A stretch of DNA of 64,000 nucleotides. Source: Candidatus Thiodubiliella sp. (GTDB lineage Bacteria > Pseudomonadota > Gammaproteobacteria > PS1 > Pseudothioglobaceae). A model generated the notes under the pieces. It did no database searches, was not told the origin of the DNA, and saw only the letters and a program-made list of their open reading frames with translations. Made by a program: the position numbers and the translations under genes. Location: positions 194,303 to 258,302 of the forward strand of contig JAQRGB010000001.1 in the NCBI GenBank assembly GCA_029237605.1. The letters are read 5' to 3'. This document shows positions 1 to 10,865 of this stretch, piece after piece (position 1 is the stretch's first letter; every line of letters starts with the position of its first letter).

Positions 1-20
1 TAATAAATAATAAATAATAA

Positions 21-1010
<990 letters not shown>

Positions 1011-1025
1011 ATTCCACTATACGAC

Positions 1026-1865
1026 TTAACCCTTAAATCTGTACTTAATCCTAAAATTAATTTTGCGCATGATGCAACTAAATTTTCCTTGTTCGTGTCT
1101 TTTTCTTCTTCTTTTATAATTGAAATTCCGAATAATTTTAACAATTTTTTGTTGCTTCCATTTAGCCTTGTGGTTTTCTTTCGCACAATCATTCGTTATA
1201 TCTGCTCTATTACCTCCAATTGAACTATTAAAAATATAACTATGTTTAACCACTTTCGGATATATTATATAAACATTCATAAATTTATAATTGCCAGTAT
1301 AGTAATCCAAGGCTTGATAAATAAAATCTTTGTAAGACAGCATTCGTTTAGCACCTCTTTTATTAATCACATAGGCGGCTGCTGAACTTCTAAATGTTGG
1401 CGATAACTTAATATCAAACAAAGTAGGATTGTTTTTTAATTTTATATTAAAGTTACAGAGTTCTTTTTTATTTGACAGATGCTGCTGGTAATTCAATAAA
1501 AATAACTCCCAATTTTTGGGTAAACAATCAATAATACTCAATGCCTTTTTAAATTCTTGATCCAAGGTAACATCATCTTCCAATATAATCATCTTATCAA
1601 TATCATCGTCTAACATTTTTTGGTAAATTCCAAAATGACTCAATGCACAACCAATTTCATTTTTTGACAACAAACCACGACCCATCTTTATTGAATTTTT
1701 TGGATTGTATGCTATATCAAATTCTTTATCACTTAAATCAGCACCATAAATTGCCTCAAAGAAACAAAATTCAAAGTTTAAACTATTTAATTGCTGTGTA
1801 ATATGTGCCTTTCTATCGGTATCTTTTTTTAAATTAATAACAGTAATTGGTATTTTTTGAGACAT
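1026..1865 (-). CDS. glycosyltransferase family 25 (LPS biosynthesis-type) protein
   Basis: 279 aa ORF; INLKKDTDRKAHITQQL, GCALSHFGIYQKMLDDDIDKMIILEDDV typical of GT25. Confidence 0.85.
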   Translation of the reverse strand: MSQKIPITVINLKKDTDRKAHITQQLNSLNFEFCFFEAIYGADLSDKEFDIAYNPKNSIKMGRGLLSKNEIGCALSHFGIYQKMLDDDIDKMIILEDDVTLDQEFKKALSIIDCLPKNWELFLLNYQQHLSNKKELCNFNIKLKNNPTLFDIKLSPTFRSSAAAYVINKRGAKRMLSYKDFIYQALDYYTGNYKFMNVYIIYPKVVKHSYIFNSSIGGNRADITNDCAKENHKAKWKQQKIVKIIRNFNYKRRRKRHEQGKFSCIMRKINFRIKYRFKG

Positions 1866-1913
1866 TAAATTATTTCTTTATATTTTCTTAGTGGTTGTTG
1901 TAAATTTATACTG

Positions 1914-3824
1914 TTATACTCTATTCTGAATTAAGTCATTTACTACCTCAGGCTCTGCAAGAGTTGAAGTATCGCCTAAGTTATTATAATCATCCTCAGC
2001 AATCTTACGCAAAATACGGCGCATAATCTTACCACTACGGGTTTTTGGTAATCCGTTTGTAAATTGAATTTTATCCACAGTGGCAATTGGGCCAATTTCA
2101 CTACGAACTAACTTAACTAATTCCGTTTTTAATTCATCACTTGGTTGAACGCCACTGATGGTAGAAACATAGGCGTAAATACCTTGTCCTTTGATATTGT
2201 GTGGATAACCAACAACTGCCGCCTCGCTAACATTTTTGTGTAATACCAAGGCAGATTCGATCTCTGCGGTGCCTAAACGATGCCCTGAAATATTTAAAAC
2301 ATCATCCACTCTACCAGTAATCCAATAATAACCATCTTTATCACGCTTCACGCCATCGCCTGAAAAATATTTTCCTGGGAAAGTTGAAAAATACGTCTCC
2401 ATAAAACGTTCATGATTATTGTAAAGTGTGCGCATTTGACCTGGCCATGATTTTTCTAATACCAAAATACCTTGCGTTTCACCTACTAGTACTTCGCCTA
2501 ACTCATTGACAATTTGTGGCTCAATGCCAAAAAATGGCTTGCTTGCCGAACCTGGTTTTAGTGCCGTTGCATAAGGTAATGGAGTAATCATATGGCCACC
2601 AGTTTCTGTTTGCCACCAAGTATCAACAATCGAACATCTCCCGTTACCAATCTTATGATAATACCACTCCCACGCCTCAGGGTTAATTGGCTCCCCTACC
2701 GTGCCTAAAATACGCAAACTAGAGCGATTAGCCTTCTTAACGAATTCATCCCCAGCACCCATAAGTGCACGAATGGCGGTTGGTGCAGTATAAAAGGTAT
2801 TTACTTGATGCTTGTCAATCACCTGCCAAAAACGAGAGGCATCTGGGTAAGTAGGAATGCCTTCAAACATTAATGTAGTTGCACCATTTGCTAACGGTCC
2901 ATAAATCATGTAAGAATGCCCTGTAACCCAACCAATATCGGCAGTGCACCAATAAATATCGCCATCTTGATAATCAAACACATATTTATGTGTCATTGCA
3001 ACGTAAAGTAGATAACCACCTGTAGTATGCAATACACCCTTAGGCTTGCCTGTTGATCCTGAAGTGTAGAGAATAAACAATGGTGTTTCTGCGTCAAACG
3101 ACTCACATGGGCATTCATTAGATACATCTGAGACTAAATCGTGATACCATACATCTTTATCACCCCACTCTACATTACCTTTAGTATTTTGCACAACAAT
3201 CACGCTGTTCACGCAATCACAATTAGTGAGCGCAGTATCAACATTGGTTTTAAGTGGTACAGCCCTACCACCACGTATGCCTTCGTTCGCCGTAATGACT
3301 ACCTTACATTCAGAGTCTAAAATTCTATCTTTTAACGCTTCTGATGAAAAGCCACCAAACACCACGTTATGGATTGCACCAATTCTCGCACATGCCAACA
3401 TTGCATAACTTGATTGCAAAATCATTGGCATATAAATACACACTCTATCACCTTTTTTAACACCAAGTTTTTTAAGCCCATTAGCAAGTTTAGCAACTTC
3501 ATCATGCAGCTCTTGATAAGTAATTTTTTGACTTACTTCAGGATTATCACCTTCCCAAATAATCGCTGTTTGATTAGCACGTTGTGGTAGATGCCTATCA
3601 ATACAATTGTAAGTTAAATTCAGCTTACCACCTTTAAACCATTCGATTAATCCCTTGTGGTAGTCTACATTAGATGTGACCTCCCAGTCTTTATCCCATT
3701 TTAAAAATTCTTTGGCTTGTTTAGCCCAAAATTCATCAGAATTCTCGATTGAATCCTGATACATTGATATGTAAGTTTTTTCGTCAATAAGCGGCAACCT
3801 GTCTGATTTTTTAATTGGATACAT
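1914..3824 (-). CDS. acs: acetyl-CoA synthetase
   Basis: 636 aa ORF; AMP-binding motif [21 protein letters not shown] and C-terminal [17 protein letters not shown]. Confidence 0.97.
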   Translation of the reverse strand: MYPIKKSDRLPLIDEKTYISMYQDSIENSDEFWAKQAKEFLKWDKDWEVTSNVDYHKGLIEWFKGGKLNLTYNCIDRHLPQRANQTAIIWEGDNPEVSQKITYQELHDEVAKLANGLKKLGVKKGDRVCIYMPMILQSSYAMLACARIGAIHNVVFGGFSSEALKDRILDSECKVVITANEGIRGGRAVPLKTNVDTALTNCDCVNSVIVVQNTKGNVEWGDKDVWYHDLVSDVSNECPCESFDAETPLFILYTSGSTGKPKGVLHTTGGYLLYVAMTHKYVFDYQDGDIYWCTADIGWVTGHSYMIYGPLANGATTLMFEGIPTYPDASRFWQVIDKHQVNTFYTAPTAIRALMGAGDEFVKKANRSSLRILGTVGEPINPEAWEWYYHKIGNGRCSIVDTWWQTETGGHMITPLPYATALKPGSASKPFFGIEPQIVNELGEVLVGETQGILVLEKSWPGQMRTLYNNHERFMETYFSTFPGKYFSGDGVKRDKDGYYWITGRVDDVLNISGHRLGTAEIESALVLHKNVSEAAVVGYPHNIKGQGIYAYVSTISGVQPSDELKTELVKLVRSEIGPIATVDKIQFTNGLPKTRSGKIMRRILRKIAEDDYNNLGDTSTLAEPEVVNDLIQNRV

Positions 3825-3875
3825 GGAGAAATAAATTTAAATAAGCATCAATAAATAATACCTAAAAACCATTTT

Positions 3876-4573
3876 TTATGAAACAATTTTATAAATTAAT
3901 TGTCGTAACTTAATAGATTCTTTATTACCTATATAATCTATTTGTGCTAAAAATAAGCTCAGCTGTTTAAATTGCGTCCTGCATTGCGTTATGCGCCTTT
4001 ATGACGTGGTAAATTATATTTTACCCGCAAGCTGAATAACCTCAATCCATTGGGCTTTATATATTGTTGTGTTTGCTGTATTTTTCTTCTTTCAATTTCA
4101 AGTGTATCTATCATTATCAAAGGCAAGGTATTAATTTGATAGAAATCACGACATACCTGACTAAGAAAGCTTTTTTTAATTTTATTAAAATGCACTATAA
4201 TAACTCTATTATCCATTTGATATAACAATTTATTTATTGCATCGCTTAATGACAAGCCACACTTTAACTCATCATCTGTTAATTGATGCATAGCAGCATT
4301 TTGCTCTACTAGCTCTTGTTTTTGATTGATTAAAATATGTGTAGATGCCGATGATTCTTTATAACAGTGTAACCAATGCTAATTATCTTTTCTTTAGAAG
4401 CATATAACCCTGTTGTTTCGAAATCTAAAACTAAAAATTCTAACTCCTGAATTAAACTTTTACTATCAATTAAGGGCTGAAATAAATAGTAATTAAGTGA
4501 TTTTGAAGAGTATGTGCTTTAAAGAAGTACTTTTTTTATAACACCCAGTAAAAAAATGGCTTAAAAATTTCAT
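3876..4573 (-). pseudogene. decayed PolC/DnaQ-like 3'-5' exonuclease gene (several frameshifts)
   Basis: Reading across frames on the minus strand gives MKFLSHFFTG...SLNYYLFQPLIDSKSLIQELEFLVLDFETTGLYASKEKIISIGYTVI / KESSASTHILINQKQELVEQNAAMHQLTDDEL...YNLPRHK / AHNAMQDAI / QLSLFLAQIDYIGNKES. This has ExoI/ExoIII features (DFETTG, HNAMQDA) but is split over at least three frames; the 100 aa ORF 3989..4291 is the middle piece. Confidence 0.88.
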
Positions 4574-4586
4574 AATTTCATAATCT

Positions 4587-4819
4587 TTATTTTCCGTGAA
4601 CATTAAACTTTTTATCTATTTTATTCATACTCTTTGCATAATAAAAAATCAACACTACAAATGTATATATTGAACCTTGTTGCGCAAACCAGAATCCAAG
4701 CTTATATATACTAATCCTGCAAATACAATACCAAACAGATACGAAACGATAAACCAAATAGACAGATACTTCACAATTAGTGCAATATTTGCTTTCCAAT
4801 AATTGTTTTTGTTAGGCAT
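4587..4819 (-). pseudogene. frameshifted DUF4212-family (sodium/substrate symporter small subunit) gene
   Basis: Two overlapping ORFs (4655..4891 and 4587..4799) give YWKANIALIVKYLSIWFIVSYLFGIVFAGLVY / KLGFWFAQQGSIYTFVVLIFYYAKSMNKIDKKFNVHG, the two halves of a DUF4212 protein in different frames. Confidence 0.87.
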
Positions 4820-4952
4820 TACAGCCCCCATTTTTTTTATTAATTTTATTAAAAATGATACGCACAATTTTATAATGATTTTAATTATCATGAAGCGCTA
4901 ATATACACTGTATAGAATTACGATCTCTTTCTTGTTTTGTTAATGGGCAAAA

Positions 4953-4978
4953 AAAAATGACACAACGCGTCATTTTAA
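4953..4978 (-). terminator. rho-independent terminator, minus strand (downstream of rpoZ)
   Basis: Minus strand AAAATGAC-GCGTTGT-GTCATTTTTTTTT: 8 bp stem and T-tract. Confidence 0.65.
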
Positions 4979-5080
4979 AAAATAGTAAAAAAAAGAAAGT
5001 TAAGTTTTTATAGCTTCACTCATCTAGTCAACTGATTTTGAATTATAGAAGTTGATAATTTTGCTTCAATTTTTACCATC

Positions 5081-5332
5081 TTAGTCTTTTGTCATGTTTT
5101 CTTTTGCTGATAATTCTTCTTCCATTGCATAAACTTCTGTCAAAATTGATGCATCAATCAAGCCTGCTTCAATTTCTCTAAGCGCAATAACAGTCGGCTT
5201 ATCCATGCCAACATCTAAACTTGATCTGTAACCACCAGAACTTAACTGGTGCGCACGCTTAGCTGCTACTAATACTAACTCAAAACGATTATCTACAAAA
5301 TCTAAACATTCTTCAACAGTTACTCTTGCCAT
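5081..5332 (-). CDS. rpoZ: RNA polymerase omega subunit
   Basis: 83 aa; [46 protein letters not shown]. Confidence 0.95.
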   Translation of the reverse strand: MARVTVEECLDFVDNRFELVLVAAKRAHQLSSGGYRSSLDVGMDKPTVIALREIEAGLIDASILTEVYAMEEELSAKENMTKD

Positions 5333-5394
5333 AATTTCAACTTATAAATACGATAAAATAAATAATTTTACACGAAAACGACTTCAAAGGATAT

Positions 5395-6063
5395 TTGATG
5401 AGTAGGCTAATTATTTTAGATACCGAAACTACTGGCATAGAACTTTCTGATGGTCATCGTATCATAGAAATTGGTTGTACTGAAATAATTGACAGAAAGA
5501 TCATTGAAAGCAATGAGTATCATCAATACATTCAACCAAACCGTCTAGTAGGTGACTCTGAAAGAATTCATGGCATAAAGGACAGATTTTTAAAAGACAA
5601 ACCAAAATTTGAAGAAATTGCTGAAGAATTTTTAGAATATATTGAAGATGCTACTTTGATTATTCATAATGCACCGTTTGACCTTGGTTTTTTAAATAAC
5701 GAATTAATACTCATGGGTGCTGAGAAAACCATTGAGGATAGCTGCACGATTATTGATTCCTTAGAAATTTCAAAACAACAACGTCCAGGCTCTCAACATA
5801 GTCTTGATGCTCTTTGCCGACGCTTTGAAATTGATGCCAGTGCACGTATTATTCATGGTGCATTACTTGACGCACGAATCTTGGCGCAAGTATATTTAGC
5901 AATGACTGGCGGGCAGTCTAGCTTGTTCAATGAAAACCAAAATAACGAACAAAATGATAGAGTTACAATCTCAAGAATTGATTCTAATCGCGCTAAAATC
6001 AAAATAATTTCAGCCAATGAAGAAGAGCTTAAAGCACACAACGCATATTTTAAACATTCTTAA
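5395..6063 (+). CDS. dnaQ: DNA polymerase III epsilon subunit
   Basis: 222 aa; LIILDTETTGIELSDGHRIIEIG, NAPFDLGFLNNEL, HGALLDARILAQVYLAMTGGQ; start may be the next in-frame ATG (5398). Confidence 0.95.
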   Translation: MMSRLIILDTETTGIELSDGHRIIEIGCTEIIDRKIIESNEYHQYIQPNRLVGDSERIHGIKDRFLKDKPKFEEIAEEFLEYIEDATLIIHNAPFDLGFLNNELILMGAEKTIEDSCTIIDSLEISKQQRPGSQHSLDALCRRFEIDASARIIHGALLDARILAQVYLAMTGGQSSLFNENQNNEQNDRVTISRIDSNRAKIKIISANEEELKAHNAYFKHS

Positions 6064-6075
6064 AGTGAATTAGCA

Positions 6076-6103
6076 TTGACTGTTATGCTTAACAAAGTAT
6101 AAT
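6076..6103 (+). promoter_or_regulatory. sigma70-type promoter for the tRNA cluster
   Basis: TTGACT (6076-6081), 16 bp spacer, TATAAT (6098-6103), 12 nt upstream of tRNA-Pro. Confidence 0.75.
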
Positions 6104-6115
6104 TATCGTCTTTAT

Positions 6116-6192
6116 CGGAGTGTAGCGCAGTTTGGTAGCGTACCTGGTTTGGGACCAGGTGGTCGAAGGTTCGAATCCCTCCACTCCGACCA
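6116..6192 (+). tRNA. tRNA-Pro (anticodon TGG)
   Basis: CGGAGTG...CACTCCG acceptor stem, anticodon loop TTTGGGA, GGTTCGAATCC T-arm, encoded CCA. Confidence 0.96.
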
Positions 6193-6198
6193 TATTTT

Positions 6199-6275
6199 GC
6201 GCCCTTAGCTCAGCTGGATAGAGCAACGGCCTTCTAAGCCGTAGGTCACACGTTCGAATCGTGTAGGGCGTACCA
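6199..6275 (+). tRNA. tRNA-Arg (anticodon TCT)
   Basis: GCGCCCT...AGGGCGT acceptor stem, anticodon loop CTTCTAA, T-arm CGTTCGAATCG, CCA. Confidence 0.95.
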
Positions 6276-6287
6276 TATGCAGTTTAT

Positions 6288-6364
6288 GGCGGGAATAGCT
6301 CAGTTGGTAGAGCCCCGGATTGTGATTCCGGTTGTCGCGGGTTCAAACCCCGTTTCTCGCCCCA
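6288..6364 (+). tRNA. tRNA-His (anticodon GTG)
   Basis: Anticodon loop TTGTGAT; extra 5' G pairs with C73 as expected for tRNA-His; GGTTCAAACCC T-arm, CCA. Confidence 0.95.
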
Positions 6365-6624
6365 TATTTCACACTATATCTTTTACTTCACTTGTTATTA
6401 TAAGAAACTATAAGTGCTTATTACTTAAAAACATAGTGCTAATTCTCTGATTAATGGTAGTTAAGTTCCATTTTTTTATTTAGAATAAACTCTATAAACA
6501 TCTTTTTTTTTACTAAAAAAATAAGTATTTATTGTAAATTTATTTTAGTAAAGACGGTTATTCTCTATATCCAGGACAAATATCAGCTTCTCAACTATTA
6601 TAAGCTTTGGTAGTTTTAACTACC

Positions 6625-7251
6625 TTAATTGCAACTAATTTTACTTATAAAGTCATTAAGATCACTTTTACTTTTGACATCTCTTTCAAAAAAACATAAT
6701 CGTATATAAAATTCGTTTTTATAATCAAATGAAAAATATGAAAAACACTTTAGACTAATAAAAAACCAATCATTATTATTTTTAAAAGCAAAATATACTG
6801 GCATAGACATATCTTTACTAAAATTTTCTAAGCCATTTACTTCGTATTTTTCTAATTTATGACATTCTTTGCCAAACTTATCTAGATGAGTTTGTTTATT
6901 TTTAACTTCAAAAGCAATACTGGTTTTGTTATTTAACTCACCTCCTAAAATGAAGTCTGGTCTTTTGAATCTTGAATATTTAGTATATTTATTCTGTTCA
7001 ACAGCTATAAATGGTATTTCTAATTCTTTTAAAAATACTATAAATGCATTCTCTCCATCCCAACCCTTTCGTCGAATATAAAAAGAACTAATTTTTTTCT
7101 TTCTATTTATCTGTTTTTGCTTTAATGATTTTTTAGTAAACTTTTTATTAAAAGATTTTAGTTTATTTTTTTTTAATAAGCTTTTTTCTCGTAAACTTAA
7201 AAAGTAATATAATAATAATAGTAGTAATAGTAATAGTAATAAAATTTCCAT
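6625..7251 (-). CDS. putative membrane-anchored PD-(D/E)XK-like nuclease
   Basis: 208 aa; N-terminal poly-Leu TM segment (MEILLLLLLLLLLLYYFLSL), basic linker, then GWDGENAFIVFL...KRPDFILGG...TSIAFEVKNKQT matching a D-x(n)-ExK motif. Confidence 0.6.
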   Translation of the reverse strand: MEILLLLLLLLLLLYYFLSLREKSLLKKNKLKSFNKKFTKKSLKQKQINRKKKISSFYIRRKGWDGENAFIVFLKELEIPFIAVEQNKYTKYSRFKRPDFILGGELNNKTSIAFEVKNKQTHLDKFGKECHKLEKYEVNGLENFSKDMSMPVYFAFKNNNDWFFISLKCFSYFSFDYKNEFYIRLCFFERDVKSKSDLNDFISKISCN

Positions 7252-7777
7252 AACTCACACCTCTAAAATTAAAAAAAATAACTGATTAATAACCATTCAA
7301 TCATCTTGTAAGTTTCTTTTATATTTTATGCCGTTTGTCAGCATAATTACCATGACGCTAAATTAGTCAAATAATTTTCTAACTTATGCAAAATATTCAA
7401 CATCGAATACCAAGTATCAAGTTTTTTGAATAAAAATATTGTATATATGTTCGTTAATTATGCAAATAATTTATTGAATATTATTTCAATTTATGCATAA
7501 AATCATTGAAAAAATATTATTAATTGTCATTATTTTCTTTTAAAATTGTTATTAAATAATATAAACTTATAAACACTTTGATAAATTCAATTATCAAACA
7601 ACTAGTGATTACTTATATTCATATATTAATGTTAATAAAAACTCCTTATAAGGATTATAACTATAGGTAATCTCATTGAAATTTATTTACCTTATTGACA
7701 AACAAAATATAGCATAGATGCTAGTGAAAAATAAAAAAAATATGTTACAATTAAATTTTTAATACTTAGAGGTGTAT

Positions 7778-8386
7778 ATGGATTTCATCGTACAAAATTG
7801 GTTACTAATTATTATTATTTTAATTATAGTTATTTGGATTGTTAAAATTTACAATAATTTGGTTTCTTATAAAACTCAATACAAAAATGCTTTTGAACAA
7901 ATATCTGTACAACTGAAACGTCGCCTAGATTTAATTGGTAATTTAGTTGACGGCGCTAAAAAATACATGGAACACGAAAAAGAAACGCTAATGGCAGTAA
8001 CGCAAGCAAGATCTGGTCTTTTGCAAGCGACACAAGTAGCTGAGAATAACCCTAGTAATGCAAATGTCATGGCAAATTTAACAACCTCACAAGTGGCACT
8101 AGAGAGCGCAATGGGTGGATTTAACCTAAAGATGGAAGATTATCCAGACTTAAAAGCCAGTGAAAATATGATGCAATTAAGTGAAGAGATGACCACAACA
8201 GAAAATCGCATTGCTAGCGCTCGTCAAGGTTACAACGACTTGGTACAAAAATTTAACGAATACAAAAAATCATTCCCAAATATTATTTTTGCAAGTTTAT
8301 TCGGCTTTAATGCGGATGCACAAAACTTAGAATTTAGCGCAAGTCTTGAGCAGCTTAATGAAGCACCAAAAAATTTATTTAAATAA
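7778..8386 (+). CDS. lemA: LemA family protein
   Basis: N-terminal TM; VSYKTQYKNAFEQISVQLKRRLDLIGNLVDGAKKYMEHEKETL; YNDLVQKFNEYKKSFPNIIFASLFGF. Confidence 0.95.
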   Translation: MDFIVQNWLLIIIILIIVIWIVKIYNNLVSYKTQYKNAFEQISVQLKRRLDLIGNLVDGAKKYMEHEKETLMAVTQARSGLLQATQVAENNPSNANVMANLTTSQVALESAMGGFNLKMEDYPDLKASENMMQLSEEMTTTENRIASARQGYNDLVQKFNEYKKSFPNIIFASLFGFNADAQNLEFSASLEQLNEAPKNLFK

Positions 8387-8405
8387 ATAAGGCCTTTGCG
8401 TAAAT

Positions 8406-9422
8406 ATGGACTTTAGAGAACATCAAGACCGTGCTAGAAGAAATAGCAAAATCATTTGGTTTTTGTATATTTTATTATTATCAATTTCTTCACTTTTAAT
8501 TGGCTGGACTTTTATAGTTGGACTTAATTTAGCAGAACTTTATCAGCCCGGTTATGAACAATATAGTTTTTGGCAGAAATTTTATGCCAGTAATTCTAAT
8601 GCTTTTAGCAGCGAGCAAATCCAAGTTTTGCTCAGTTTTTCTGCGATTGCCTTTATTGTTCAAGCTTTAACGACAGTATTTGGTTTTTTAAAAAAATCAG
8701 ATGGGCACAAAATTGCCGCTGCTTTTAATGCTCGACTATTAGATGAAAATAGCGCTCATTCTTTAGAGGAAAAACAAGCTTTAAATATTGTTGCCGAACA
8801 AGCTTTGGCAGCGGGTGTGCCAACACCAAGTTTATACCTTATTCCAGAACAAGGCATTAACGCTTTTGCCGCTGGAAAAAGCAATAAAAATGCCGTGGTT
8901 GCAATTACTCAAGGTGGGTTAGATAATTTTAGCCGAACTGAACTATCTGGAGTTATTGCGCATGAAATAGGACATATTGTCAATCAAGATATTAAGTTAA
9001 ACATTCAAATATCTGCTTTTGTTTTTGGCTTTACTGCGCTATTCTTTTTAGCAAGGTTTATTTTTTATAATGCTATAACTAATCGCAGAATGGATGGGCG
9101 AGCCAAGTTAATTATGTTTGCAATGGCTGCTGTTATTGCTGTTATTGGCGCTTTAACGGTATGGATGGGTAGAATGCTACAAGCCGCTATGAGCAGACAA
9201 AGAGAGTATCTAGCTGATGCCAGTGCAGTGCAGTTTACTCGTTACCCAGATGGTTTGGTGCAAGCTTTTGAAGTACTAAAAAATGGAGGTAAATCAACCA
9301 AAATGGAGAACCCTTCATCTAAAGAATACGCCCACGCTATGATGTTTGGCATTGGTGGTGAATTATTCTCTACCCACCCACCTCTTAGAGAACGTATTGC
9401 TAGAATTCAAAATAAAAAATAG
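8406..9422 (+). CDS. M48 family membrane metallopeptidase (HtpX-like)
   Basis: 338 aa; HEIGH zinc motif in LSGVIAHEIGHIVNQD; multiple TM; RQREYLADASAVQFTR. Confidence 0.93.
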   Translation: MDFREHQDRARRNSKIIWFLYILLLSISSLLIGWTFIVGLNLAELYQPGYEQYSFWQKFYASNSNAFSSEQIQVLLSFSAIAFIVQALTTVFGFLKKSDGHKIAAAFNARLLDENSAHSLEEKQALNIVAEQALAAGVPTPSLYLIPEQGINAFAAGKSNKNAVVAITQGGLDNFSRTELSGVIAHEIGHIVNQDIKLNIQISAFVFGFTALFFLARFIFYNAITNRRMDGRAKLIMFAMAAVIAVIGALTVWMGRMLQAAMSRQREYLADASAVQFTRYPDGLVQAFEVLKNGGKSTKMENPSSKEYAHAMMFGIGGELFSTHPPLRERIARIQNKK

Positions 9423-10214
9423 ATGGCAGTTGGCATTAAGTCCGTTGATGAAATAGAAAAAATGCGTGTCGCAGGACGTTTAGCAGCACAAGTATTAGAT
9501 ATGATTGCACCATATATAAAACCAGGTATTAGTACCAATAAACTGGATAAACTTTGTCACGACTATATTGTTGATATACAAGAAGCTATCCCTGCCCCGC
9601 TAAATTACCACGGATTTCCTAAGTCAATTTGCACTAGTATTAACAATGTAGTATGTCACGGCATACCAAACGAGAGAAAGCTTAAAAAAGGTGATATTGT
9701 GAATATTGATATTACTATTATAAAAGATGGTTATCATGGTGATACTTCCAAGATGTTTATCATTGGTAAATCTAGCGTCAAGGCACAACGTATCTGTCGT
9801 ATTGCAAAAGAATGTTTATACATAGGCATTGAAAAAGTGAAGCCTGGCATTCATTTAGGCAAAATTGGTAGAGCTATCGGTGCTCATGCAATTAAAAATA
9901 ATTGCTCTATTGTGCGTGATTATTGTGGACACGGTATTGGCAGCACATTCCATGCCGAACCACAAGTACTGCATTATGATGATGGCGCTGTTGGTGCTAG
10001 TACAATCCTTGAAGCTGGTATGACGTTTACTATTGAGCCAATGGTTAATTTAGGTAGCTTTGAAGTAACAACTTCTAAAATTGATAATTGGACAGTAACC
10101 ACAAAAGACCATTGTCTTTCTGCTCAATGGGAACATACAATTTTAGTCACAAAAAATGGTTATGAAATACTAACTCTTAGAGATGAAGAAATAGATACGC
10201 ATATGCTAAAATGA
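9423..10214 (+). CDS. map: methionine aminopeptidase type I
   Basis: 263 aa; NNVVCHGIPNERKLKKGDIVNIDITIIKDGYHGDTSKMF, GHGIGSTFHAEPQV, GMTFTIEPMV. Confidence 0.97.
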   Translation: MAVGIKSVDEIEKMRVAGRLAAQVLDMIAPYIKPGISTNKLDKLCHDYIVDIQEAIPAPLNYHGFPKSICTSINNVVCHGIPNERKLKKGDIVNIDITIIKDGYHGDTSKMFIIGKSSVKAQRICRIAKECLYIGIEKVKPGIHLGKIGRAIGAHAIKNNCSIVRDYCGHGIGSTFHAEPQVLHYDDGAVGASTILEAGMTFTIEPMVNLGSFEVTTSKIDNWTVTTKDHCLSAQWEHTILVTKNGYEILTLRDEEIDTHMLK

Positions 10215-10242
10215 TATTTTTTTTAAGGTCAATAAAAAACAA

Positions 10243-10839
10243 ATGTTTAAAAAACTAATGAATTATTTTGTCGCTGGATTGCTTGTTTTGATCCCATTAG
10301 GACTTAGTATTGTACTCATCAAGTTCTTTTTAGAAATACTAAATAATCTAATACCTTCGCAGTATTTACCAAAAGTATTATTCGATTTGAGTAATATTAT
10401 CCCCGGATCTGGCATTATTTTAGTGTTGTTCATTATATTAATCACTGGCATACTGGTAAATAACTTTATTGGACGTAAATTACTACAGCTTTGGAACAAA
10501 TTTTTAAATAAAATTCCAGGATTTAGAGGGATTTATAATGCCTTAAAACAATTATCAGATACAATATTCAGCCCTTCTAGTAAGAGCTTCAAAAAAGCTT
10601 TGTTGATAGAATATCCACGCAAAGGACTATGGACAATTGCATTTAAAACAGGTGATTATCAAGGTGAAATCGCACATAAAGTTGGCAAAGAATTGGTTAA
10701 TATTTATGTTCCAACTACTCCTAATCCAACTTCTGGGTTTTTCATTATGTTAGCAAAAGATGAGGTAATTGAACTGGATATGGATGTCGACGACGCATTC
10801 AAATTAATTATTTCTACTGGTGTAGTAGAGCCAAAATAA
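10243..10839 (+). CDS. DUF502 family membrane protein
   Basis: 198 aa; two TM; IPGFRGIYNALKQLSDTIF, VNIYVPTTPNPTSGFFIML typical of DUF502. Confidence 0.9.
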   Translation: MFKKLMNYFVAGLLVLIPLGLSIVLIKFFLEILNNLIPSQYLPKVLFDLSNIIPGSGIILVLFIILITGILVNNFIGRKLLQLWNKFLNKIPGFRGIYNALKQLSDTIFSPSSKSFKKALLIEYPRKGLWTIAFKTGDYQGEIAHKVGKELVNIYVPTTPNPTSGFFIMLAKDEVIELDMDVDDAFKLIISTGVVEPK

Positions 10840-10865
10840 TAAGATTAATAAAATAAGGACAAGCT

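Noticed and set aside
7643-7654. TCCTTATAAGGA palindrome upstream of lemA
   Set aside because: Short palindrome in very AT-rich DNA, no recognised regulator site.
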